From CAVQBP01 sp963782475 (GTDB lineage Bacteria > Bacteroidota > Ignavibacteria > Ignavibacteriales > Ignavibacteriaceae), in contig CAWAJW010000015.1 in the NCBI GenBank assembly GCA_963782475.1, positions 558,001-622,000 on the forward strand: 64,000 nt of DNA. Reading direction: 5' to 3'. Below, in pieces: positions 9,904 to 17,752 of the stretch. The notes under the pieces are model-generated. The model saw nothing but the letters and a program-made list of their open reading frames with translations. It had not been told where the DNA came from and ran no database searches. Positions within the stretch are counted from its first letter, which is position 1; every line of letters begins with the position of its first letter. The position numbers were made by a program, and so were the translations under genes.

Positions 9904-9979
9904 CTTAATCTTGCTCTTACTCTTAATCTTACTCGATTTTTATTACGATTATGAGTAAGAATAGGATTAAGATTAAGAG
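9904..9979. repeat. Imperfect inverted repeat after comEC
   Basis: Two arms built from CTTAATCTT- and CTTACTC-like words face each other: 9904-9935 and, in reverse complement, 9946-9979, with a 10-base A/T spacer. The pairing is imperfect but long. The arms themselves are low-complexity hexamer-like repeats. It lies just past the comEC stop, so it could act as a terminator or be a dispersed repeat. No run of T follows directly, so a classical intrinsic terminator is not certain. Confidence 0.5.
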
Positions 9980-10079
9980 CGATGCGTAACATAACTTAAT
10001 AACCAGTTTCCCTAACATTCAATAATAGATTTTTTTATATTGACATACTATAAAATCTTATTCACTTCGAGGTAAGTTT

Positions 10080-10367
10080 ATGTATTATATCTTGTTTTAT
10101 AAAACTGTAAATAATTATTTGGAAAAGAGAAAGCCGTATAGGGAAGCCCATTTAGCTCATGCAATGAAATCACATAAGAATGGTGAATTACTATTAGCAG
10201 GTGCTCTTGCTGATCCAGCTGACAGTGCTGTGCTGGTCTTCAAAGGAGAAAATAAAACAATAGCGGAAAATTTTGCGAAGAATGACCCTTATGTTAAAAA
10301 TGGGTTAATAGAGGAATGGAAGGTTAGACCTTGGAGTGTAGTGGTAGGCGGCAAACCAGCTGTGTGA
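10080..10367 (+). CDS. YciI-like (YCII-related) small protein
   Basis: A 95-residue protein with a dimeric ferredoxin-like fold of the YCII family. The family positions are visible: the REAHLAH histidines near 22-26, the ELLLAGALADPADSAVLVF core strands, and the NDPYVKNGLIEEWKVRPW segment with its conserved Asp-Pro. Members are small cytoplasmic proteins, often of unknown role and sometimes fused to or acting as chlorodienelactonase-like enzymes. It stands alone, with about 190 bp upstream and 215 bp downstream free of genes. Confidence 0.8.
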   Translation: MYYILFYKTVNNYLEKRKPYREAHLAHAMKSHKNGELLLAGALADPADSAVLVFKGENKTIAENFAKNDPYVKNGLIEEWKVRPWSVVVGGKPAV

Positions 10368-10582
10368 ACCAAAGATAAATTACGTGGTACGTTAGAAAAA
10401 GCATTGCATTATCGTTATAACTCCCTCAATTCTTGTATATAATTTTATAACTCCCATATTTTGTGATTTAGTTCCCACGACTATAAATAGTTTATTATTA
10501 AAATTAATCCTTATTTTTAATGATATTTTATCAATTGTAATGTCACCCCTTCCCGAAGAAAATAATTTTAAGGAGAATTAAA

Positions 10583-13309
10583 ATGTTTAATATCCCCCCG
10601 GAGGATAGTACCTGCTCGCAAAGGAGAATAAATAAAATTCATATCTATTCCCTTTATTTCCTCTCTATTTTAATTTTAGTATTTACTTTTCCAATAAATG
10701 CAGAGATAAATCCTTCAAATGAAAATAATAATATATTAAGGGATACCCTATCAAATGGTTTACGGGTAATCATTGTTAAAAATCAATTAGCTCCTGTTGT
10801 TACAACAGAAATAAATTATAAAGTCGGTTCTACCGAAGTTCCCGAAGGATTTCCAGGCACGGCACACGCTACCGAACATATGATGTTCCGCGGCAGCGAA
10901 GGTTTAAGTGCAGACCAGTTAAATGATATTAGTGCTGCCTTAGGGGGAGATTTTAATGCAGACACCCAAAATGATTTAACTCAGTATTTCTTTACAGTTC
11001 CGGCCGAAAATGTTGATATCGCACTTCACATAGAATCTTTAAGAATGAAATCCCTTCTATGTACAGATTCATCGTGGAAAAATGAAAGAGGTGCAATAGA
11101 ACAGGAAGTGGCTAATGATCTATCGAACCCGGTCTATGTTTTTTACACAAAATTAATGAAAGCTTTATTTAAAGGAACACCTTACGAACATACCGGTTTA
11201 GGAACCAGGCCGTCTTTTGATAAAACTACAGCGGCTATGTTAAAAAAATTCCATGATACCTGGTACGCTCCCAACAACGCAGTACTCGTTATTGTAGGTA
11301 ATGTGGATCCGCAGAAAACGCTTGAAAAGGTAAAAACACTTTTCGGAAATATTCCTGGGAAAAAGCTTCCGAAGAAACCTGAACTAAATCTTCAACCTGT
11401 GAAATCCGATACTTTGAATCTCACTACAGATACTCCATATGGCTATACACTCACATCTTTTAGAATGCCCGGAACCAGAGATCCGGATTATCCGGCCGCA
11501 CAAATTTTAGCGGATGTTTTGAGCAGTCAGCGTGCAGATCTTTATGGATTAGTACCGCAGGGAAAATCTTTATACTCAAGTTTTGAATTCGATGGCATGC
11601 CGCGTGCGGGTATGTCTTTTGCTTTTGGAGTATTCCCCAAAGGAGGTGATGCTCATAAATTATTGAAAGAAACAAATGATATTATTGCAAATTATGTAAA
11701 GAATGGTCTGCCGGCAGATCTGGTTATTGCAGCGAAAAATCATGAGATTGCAGATGCCGAATTAGAGAAGAATTCCATTTCCGGTTTAGCTAATGCATGG
11801 TCTAACGCGGTAGCAAATGATGAAAATGAATCTCCGGATGTCGAGTTAGAGATGCTTAAGAAGGTTACTGTAGAAGATGTTAATCGTATAGCAAAAAAAT
11901 ATTTGGACTTGAACCATGCAATTTTTGCTATTTTGACGCCTGAACCATCAGGAAAACCAATTTCACGAAGCAGTTTTGGCGGAGCGGAATCTTTTGCACC
12001 GAAAAATCCTAAGGAAGTTGAATTACCAGAGTGGGCAAGTACAGCGATGGCACGTTTGGAAGTCCCGAAATCAGTTGTAAATCCAGTAGTAGATACACTT
12101 AGCAACGGTATAAAATTAATTATTCAGCCGGAATCTATCAGCAACGCTGTGAGTGTGTACGGAGAAGTAAAAAATAATTCTGATCTCGAAACTCCGGAAG
12201 GCAAGGAGGGTGTTGATGATGTGTTGTCGCAGCTATTTTCCTATGGTACAACAACTTATGATAGACTGGCGTTTCAAAAAGAACTTGATGATATCGGTGC
12301 AAATGAGAATGCAGGAACCAGCTTCTCACTTCAGGTTTTAACCGATCATTTCGACAGAGGAGTTCAGCTTCTCGCGGATAATTTAGTACATCCTGCCCTG
12401 CCCGAGCAAGCCTTCAAAATTATTCAGATGCAGACAGCAAAAGAAGTAGCAGGAGAACTTGAGAGTCCGGATTATCTAAAAAACAAAGCATTATGGGATG
12501 CTTTATTGCCGAAAGGGGATCCGCAGCTAAGACACAGCACTCCTGGATCAGTAGATTCACTTTCAATGCAGGATATTAAAAATTATTACAATAAAGTTTT
12601 TAGACCTGATCTTGCAGCAATCGTTGTAACGGGAAATGTTAATCCTGATACAGCAAAAAGCGTTATTGAGAAATACTTTGCTGGATGGAATGCACAAGGA
12701 GAAAAACCGGCAACAGAATACTCATCTGTTCCTAATAATAAACCGGCAACCACAAATGTACCCGATAAAAGCAGGGTGCAGGATGAAGTTACGCTTGCAC
12801 AAACGCTTCAATTAACCCGCGATAATCCCGATTATTATGTTTTGCAGCTTAGTAACCAGATTTTAACCCGCGAAGTTTTTGCTGCCAGGTTATATAAAGA
12901 TCTGCGTGTAAATACTGGTTTAGTTTATTATGTACATTCAAGCTTTAACATTGGAAAAACCCGCTCATCTTTTCAAGTTATGTACGGCTGTGATCCTCCT
13001 AATGTTTTTAAGGCAAAATCAGTAATTGCCCGTGATTTGAAAGATATACAGAATAGCCCGGTAACGGATAAAGAATTGAGACGCGCACAATCTGCTGAGT
13101 TAAGGGATGTTCAGCTTTCCGAATCTAGTATCAGCAGTATTGGTCGTGGTTTGTTGAGCAGGGCAATACATCAACTTCCGTTAAATGAGCCTACTATCGC
13201 CGCTGAACATTATTTGGATGTAAAACCCGGCGATATTCAAAATGCCTTTAAAAAGTGGATAAGACCGGATGATTTTGTCCTGGTTTCTCAAGGCCCAAAT
13301 CCAAAATAA
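10583..13309 (+). CDS. Secreted M16-family zinc peptidase with two tandem M16 units
   Basis: A 908-residue insulinase-family (M16) peptidase. Preceded by AAGGAGAAT, the ATG at 10583 begins an N-terminus with a hydrophobic segment at about 22-42, so it is exported or membrane-anchored. The first M16 half has the inverted zinc motif HATEH (His95, Glu98, His99) and the downstream NERGAIEQEV with the third ligand Glu. The second half, from about residue 500 (VVDTLSNGIKLIIQPES onward), repeats the fold without an HxxEH motif, as expected for the inactive partner half. It resembles the single-chain two-unit PqqL-like peptidases. The substrate is unknown. Confidence 0.87.
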   Translation: MFNIPPEDSTCSQRRINKIHIYSLYFLSILILVFTFPINAEINPSNENNNILRDTLSNGLRVIIVKNQLAPVVTTEINYKVGSTEVPEGFPGTAHATEHMMFRGSEGLSADQLNDISAALGGDFNADTQNDLTQYFFTVPAENVDIALHIESLRMKSLLCTDSSWKNERGAIEQEVANDLSNPVYVFYTKLMKALFKGTPYEHTGLGTRPSFDKTTAAMLKKFHDTWYAPNNAVLVIVGNVDPQKTLEKVKTLFGNIPGKKLPKKPELNLQPVKSDTLNLTTDTPYGYTLTSFRMPGTRDPDYPAAQILADVLSSQRADLYGLVPQGKSLYSSFEFDGMPRAGMSFAFGVFPKGGDAHKLLKETNDIIANYVKNGLPADLVIAAKNHEIADAELEKNSISGLANAWSNAVANDENESPDVELEMLKKVTVEDVNRIAKKYLDLNHAIFAILTPEPSGKPISRSSFGGAESFAPKNPKEVELPEWASTAMARLEVPKSVVNPVVDTLSNGIKLIIQPESISNAVSVYGEVKNNSDLETPEGKEGVDDVLSQLFSYGTTTYDRLAFQKELDDIGANENAGTSFSLQVLTDHFDRGVQLLADNLVHPALPEQAFKIIQMQTAKEVAGELESPDYLKNKALWDALLPKGDPQLRHSTPGSVDSLSMQDIKNYYNKVFRPDLAAIVVTGNVNPDTAKSVIEKYFAGWNAQGEKPATEYSSVPNNKPATTNVPDKSRVQDEVTLAQTLQLTRDNPDYYVLQLSNQILTREVFAARLYKDLRVNTGLVYYVHSSFNIGKTRSSFQVMYGCDPPNVFKAKSVIARDLKDIQNSPVTDKELRRAQSAELRDVQLSESSISSIGRGLLSRAIHQLPLNEPTIAAEHYLDVKPGDIQNAFKKWIRPDDFVLVSQGPNPK

Positions 13310-13359
13310 TTTTTTATGAAGAACTCATTGATATATAAATTAAATATAAAGGTTTAAAA

Positions 13360-14400
13360 ATGAGAGTCATCTCTTGCATTAGAAAATCATTCTATATCAT
13401 TTTACTTCTTCCATTTTTATTAAATAAATCTCTTGCACAAAGTAATCCGGTTTATCATATTACTAAAACTTTTCATGTCGGAGGAGAAGGGTGGTGGGAC
13501 TATATTGCGGTTAACAGCAGCTTAAAAAGAATTTATGTCTCCCATGGAACTCATGTAAATATTCTAAATGAAGCAGATGGCGATTCGGTAGGTATAATCC
13601 CAAATACTGAAGGAGTTCATGGAATTGCTTTTGCTTATCATTTCAACAAAGGATATACAAGTAATGGGAGAAGCAATACGGTATCAGTATTTGATTTGAA
13701 AAATAATAAAGTGTTGAAACAAATTAATACCGGCAAAAATCCTGATGCAATAATGTATGATCCTTTTACAAAAAAAATATTTGTTTGTGACGGAAGAAGT
13801 AATGAGGCTACTGTAATAGATCCTTCGGGGGATACAGTCGCTGCTTCTATCGATTTGAACGGAAAACCTGAAGCAGCTGTCTCAGATAATAAAGGAAATG
13901 TTTATGTTAATATTGAAAGCAAAAGTGAGATTGTCAAAATTAATATGAGGAATTACAAAATAGAAGATAGATGGAAAATAGGAAAAGGGGAATCACCTTC
14001 AGGACTAGCAATTGATAGTAAAAACATGATATTATTTTCCGGTTGTGATAATAAGCTTATGGTTATCCTATCGGCAAAAGATGGGAAAGTGCTTGCTGAA
14101 CTGCCGATTGGGGAAGGATGCGATGGTGTTGTTTTCGATAATAAATATTTGGAGGCATTTAGTTCCAACAGAGAAGGAACTTTAACCGAAGTGCATGAGG
14201 ACAGCCCGACAAAATTTCATGTAGTCGCTAATATCCCTACAAAACAAGGTGCAAGAACTTCTGCCATTGATGAAAAAACTCATAATATATTTTTACCGAC
14301 TGCCAATTTTGAACCGGCACCGGCACCTACTGCGGATGTTCCTCATCCCAGACCTAAAGTAATTCCCGGTAGTTTTGTAGTGATTGAAGTTGGAAAATGA
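13360..14400 (+). CDS. Exported YVTN/YncE-type beta-propeller protein
   Basis: A 346-residue exported protein with a signal peptide (residues 1-27, ending LAQ). The body is a seven-bladed YVTN/YncE-like propeller. Blade signatures include NTVSVFDLKNNKVLKQINTG, GKNPDAIMYDPFTKKIFVCD, SNEATVIDPSGDTVAASIDL and DNKLMVILSAKDGKVLAELPIG. Such proteins bind ligands or act as scaffolds; no catalytic motif is visible. It follows the M16 peptidase by 50 bp on the same strand, so the pair may be cotranscribed. Confidence 0.78.
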   Translation: MRVISCIRKSFYIILLLPFLLNKSLAQSNPVYHITKTFHVGGEGWWDYIAVNSSLKRIYVSHGTHVNILNEADGDSVGIIPNTEGVHGIAFAYHFNKGYTSNGRSNTVSVFDLKNNKVLKQINTGKNPDAIMYDPFTKKIFVCDGRSNEATVIDPSGDTVAASIDLNGKPEAAVSDNKGNVYVNIESKSEIVKINMRNYKIEDRWKIGKGESPSGLAIDSKNMILFSGCDNKLMVILSAKDGKVLAELPIGEGCDGVVFDNKYLEAFSSNREGTLTEVHEDSPTKFHVVANIPTKQGARTSAIDEKTHNIFLPTANFEPAPAPTADVPHPRPKVIPGSFVVIEVGK

Positions 14401-14418
14401 AAAACAATAGGTTAGGCA

Positions 14419-14443
14419 AGTTCTTTGCACGAATGCAAGAACT
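14419..14443 (+). terminator. Hairpin after the YVTN propeller gene
   Basis: AGTTCTTTGCA (14419-14429) pairs with TGCAAGAACT (14434-14443) around a CGAA loop, with one bulged T. It begins 19 bp after the stop at 14400, between convergent genes. No clear T-tract follows, so termination activity is only a guess. The rest of 14401-14628 shows no gene. Confidence 0.35.
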
Positions 14444-14628
14444 GAATTAAACGATAAAAGCATGAATTATGATCTGCATGGCGGCAAGATCTTGAACTTT
14501 GTTAACGTAACGGTTTCTATTCCCCAGAATAGATGCATGTACGAGAGATAATTGCGCATTTACCTATTTTAACTGCAGTAACTTTATTTAAATCAGTCCG
14601 TCATTTTCCATCTTACATTTCGACGTCT

Positions 14629-15603
14629 CTATTTGAATATATCTTTAATTATATAATTATCTTTTATCCCATATTTTAATGCATTTTCTTGCTGATGCCC
14701 TGATTTGGACAAACCAAACATTGCTTCAATGGTTCGCAGAATATTAACATGTGTTACGCCTTTCCCTTCACTATAATTACCAGGGATAATATAATCACCG
14801 GCTATTATAGTGGGGATTCTATTCTTTATATCACTATTGAAATTAGCCGGATCAGTTAATCCTCTGTACCCGCTTTTATCATCATTTTCATCAAACGTTA
14901 TTATTAGCAGGCTGTTATGAGTCTTTGCCCATTGATAATAATTGTCAATGTTATTTCTTAACCAGGTATCTCCATTCTTTACACTTACATCTGGAGATTT
15001 GGGATCGTGCATATCATCGATTAAATTTGGAATTACAAATGAGACTGTCGGAAGTTTATTAAAATCGGAAGGGAATTGTTCGAACTGCAGATTTACAGAA
15101 TTCTCTTCTGTTTTTCCGTTTGGAATATTCCCAAAGCTTATCCATGGAACATGCTTGCGTGCATAATAGTCTGAATGCGATACTGTATCTCCAATTTCAG
15201 GCAAACCTTCAGAGTAGCCTTTAAATGAATAACCTTTCTTAATAAGCTGCCCGGCTAAATTGCTCGATTTAAAAGGATAGCTTTTATTATTATATGTGTT
15301 TGGAATAATATCATTAAACCCGACATTATGGTTGCTGCCGGAAAATATCCAAAAATAATTTCCTTCACTTGCGTGTTCTTCTCCATACATTTGTGTTAAA
15401 TTCGCACCTTCTTCTTTTAAAGAATTTATATAAGGTGCATTATTGTTTTCTATAACCTGCTCATAATTCTTATTCTCTTCCATTACAATAACAATATGAT
15501 CATATATGTGAATCTTACTGCTTTTTTGTGGATGAGCTTCAGGTTTATATAAAAATTCCAAGAAAATAATTGAAACAAAAAATATTAATAATGTTTTTTT
15601 CAT
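14629..15603 (-). CDS. Secreted phosphoesterase (acid phosphatase / phospholipase C-like family)
   Basis: A 324-residue exported hydrolase of the PF04185 phosphoesterase type (AcpA / non-haemolytic phospholipase C group). A signal peptide covers about 25 residues. The family opening DHIVIVMEENKNYEQVI is clear. GEEHASEGNYFWIFSGSNH carries the nucleophile-region Thr/Ser and neighbouring ligands, NLIDDMHD carries metal-binding Asp/His, and LLIITFDENDD is the conserved C-terminal metal site. Length and order fit the smaller bacterial acid phosphatases. Substrate specificity cannot be read from the sequence. It is convergent with the propeller gene. Confidence 0.8.
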   Translation of the reverse strand: MKKTLLIFFVSIIFLEFLYKPEAHPQKSSKIHIYDHIVIVMEENKNYEQVIENNNAPYINSLKEEGANLTQMYGEEHASEGNYFWIFSGSNHNVGFNDIIPNTYNNKSYPFKSSNLAGQLIKKGYSFKGYSEGLPEIGDTVSHSDYYARKHVPWISFGNIPNGKTEENSVNLQFEQFPSDFNKLPTVSFVIPNLIDDMHDPKSPDVSVKNGDTWLRNNIDNYYQWAKTHNSLLIITFDENDDKSGYRGLTDPANFNSDIKNRIPTIIAGDYIIPGNYSEGKGVTHVNILRTIEAMFGLSKSGHQQENALKYGIKDNYIIKDIFK

Positions 15604-15871
15604 GACATCTTTTAATTTTATTATAGAATATTTTACTTAATATAAAATAAAATATTTAATCTTTATTTTCGTATTTTTTATTATTAACAACCAGAGGATG
15701 AGTTTTAAATCACTTTTTTAATCTACGGATTGAAATGAAAGGTGTAGATTTTAAGCCATAATAAAAGTAACCTTTCATTTTGTTTTTGAATCTAATTATA
15801 TATGAGATGAGAAATTTTCCGGAAATAAATATATATTTACAATAATTAATTCAATCCATTTGGGGAATAGA

Positions 15872-17527
15872 ATGAAAATTACATTTAACTCTCTATTTGC
15901 AATAGTTTTTCTTCAAGCTTTTTATTTTTTTTCTTTTGGGCAGGATAATTTTCAAGATCCCTCTTATAAGATTAATGTTCGAATTGCCCCCGCCTCTGGA
16001 AAAATTGAATGCCGAATTGAAATTGAGAATCCTTCCGATTCATGTTTCATATTAAATAAGGATATGGGAATAGATAATATTTCTGCGGATGGAGCTTCTG
16101 TTTCATATCAGAAATATGATACGGATATTCTGCCGAATTCAGCAATATTTAATATCGGCTCACCTATCCCTAAAAACCTAATCATAGAATATTCAGGGGA
16201 AATAAAATCCGAAGCTTTTAGACCTGAAATTAGAAACGTTAATATGATAAAACCTGAACTAGTAGAATTGGCAACATATGTTTCATGGTACCCGCGGCTT
16301 ATGCACAATAAAAACTCTTTTAATTTTCAAATCAATATCGATCTGCCTTCAGATTTTTCAGCAGTTACAAATGGTTATTTAATAGACGAAAAAATTGAGA
16401 GTGATCACTTATTTTCAGAATGGAAGTCTTTTAAGCCTTGTTCCGATATTTTAATTCTTGCAGCTCCGAATTTAAAAAAATCTGAAGTTACCAAAGACGG
16501 AACAAAAATCGAAATATATTACGATAAGTTGCCCCTTACATATATCGATTCAATGGAGAGTAATCTTTTTAAATCTATGGAATGGCTGACTAATTTGTTA
16601 GGAACTTCAAGATCTGATAACTTAATTCGTGTAGGCTATTCTCCCCGTCCTGCCTGGGGATATGTAAGAGCGCCGTTTATTGTTGTTTCTGAAAATTTTG
16701 CACTTTACGGCCGAAGCCAGAAATTCGGCAGTGCAAGAGATTTCCGGTATATCACCCATGAAATATCACATTACTGGTGGAGCCTAGCGAATACAAATTC
16801 ACCCGATGATTGGATTAATGAAGGCTTGGCTGAATATTCTGCATTTTTAATATCTGAGGATGTTATCGGAAAAAAATTTACAGATCAGCTCCTTAAAGAA
16901 TATAATGAACGGGCTGAAAACTGCGTTACCGAGACTGCAATTGCCGAAACAGAAAATAATTCCCCGGATCGTGAAGTTAACCGTTATGCTAAGCCGGTGT
17001 TAATTTTTAATAAGGCACGGGAAAAATATGGTGATGAAACGATGAAGCGTTTTTATAAAAATTTATATGACCGCTTCTTAGAATCAAAAGATGCTACTAC
17101 CGCTGTTTTCCTCGACGAGGCAGAGAAGCAAATTGGAAAGGAGGCGAAGGATTACTTCTCCGAGGCTCTTTATAAAAAAAATTGGCATGATAAAAAATCA
17201 ATTGCTCCTAATCTTAATTTGAAAATAAATCCAATATTTTTTGGAACATGGAACGGCGAGCTGATACAGATGGATATGAAAATGAAAGTAGTGTTACATA
17301 TTACGGGGAAAGATGGGAGTTTGCAGGCCAAAATGGACAGTCCCGATCAAGGCGTGAAGGATATACCTGTATCTGAAATTATTATTAATAATGATTCATT
17401 AATTTTTAAAATAGGGGCTGCGGCAGCGGGTTTTGAAGGAATTTTAGATCAAAAGGAGATGACGATAGCCGGGAAATGGAATCAAGCGGGAGCTGCATAT
17501 CCTTTGAAACTTTTTAAAAATAATTAA
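15872..17527 (+). CDS. M1-like (gluzincin) metallopeptidase with C-terminal beta domain
   Basis: A 551-residue exported metallopeptidase. The ATG at 15872 is chosen over TTG 15860 because GGGGAA lies just upstream and the signal peptide then starts immediately. The N-terminal half is the M1-like beta domain. HEISHYWW puts the zinc ligands at His296 and His300 with catalytic Glu297, and NEGLAEY supplies the third ligand near residue 320. The usual GAMEN exopeptidase motif is not recognisable: the corresponding stretch reads GYVRAPFIVVSENF. The last ~100 residues form a separate domain (GTWNGEL ... SPDQGVKDIPV ... GKWNQAGAAYPLKL) that also occurs in the esterase at 54.9 kb. The peptidase fold is secure; aminopeptidase activity is doubtful. 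Confidence 0.78.
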   Translation: MKITFNSLFAIVFLQAFYFFSFGQDNFQDPSYKINVRIAPASGKIECRIEIENPSDSCFILNKDMGIDNISADGASVSYQKYDTDILPNSAIFNIGSPIPKNLIIEYSGEIKSEAFRPEIRNVNMIKPELVELATYVSWYPRLMHNKNSFNFQINIDLPSDFSAVTNGYLIDEKIESDHLFSEWKSFKPCSDILILAAPNLKKSEVTKDGTKIEIYYDKLPLTYIDSMESNLFKSMEWLTNLLGTSRSDNLIRVGYSPRPAWGYVRAPFIVVSENFALYGRSQKFGSARDFRYITHEISHYWWSLANTNSPDDWINEGLAEYSAFLISEDVIGKKFTDQLLKEYNERAENCVTETAIAETENNSPDREVNRYAKPVLIFNKAREKYGDETMKRFYKNLYDRFLESKDATTAVFLDEAEKQIGKEAKDYFSEALYKKNWHDKKSIAPNLNLKINPIFFGTWNGELIQMDMKMKVVLHITGKDGSLQAKMDSPDQGVKDIPVSEIIINNDSLIFKIGAAAAGFEGILDQKEMTIAGKWNQAGAAYPLKLFKNN

Positions 17528-17752
17528 GATTTGAAGAAAAAAATTGAATTAATGCATTCAAGTTAAGCGCTTATTAGTTAAGGTGGAAGCAAATACGCTT
17601 CAGCAGCCGATTTTTTCCGTATTTCCGAATTTTGAGCACTTAAGTCAAAAGAAATTATCAATTTTAAAAGACAGATACTGAAAATATTTTCATTATTTGC
17701 TTTTTAATTCTCTTTAAATCATGCTTCTGCCTTTATTCTAATTTGTATCTTT

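Noticed and set aside
17528..17752. Terminator or small RNA between the M1-like and GH31 genes
   Set aside because: No stable hairpin with a T-tract and no conserved-looking structure could be found in the 225 bp.
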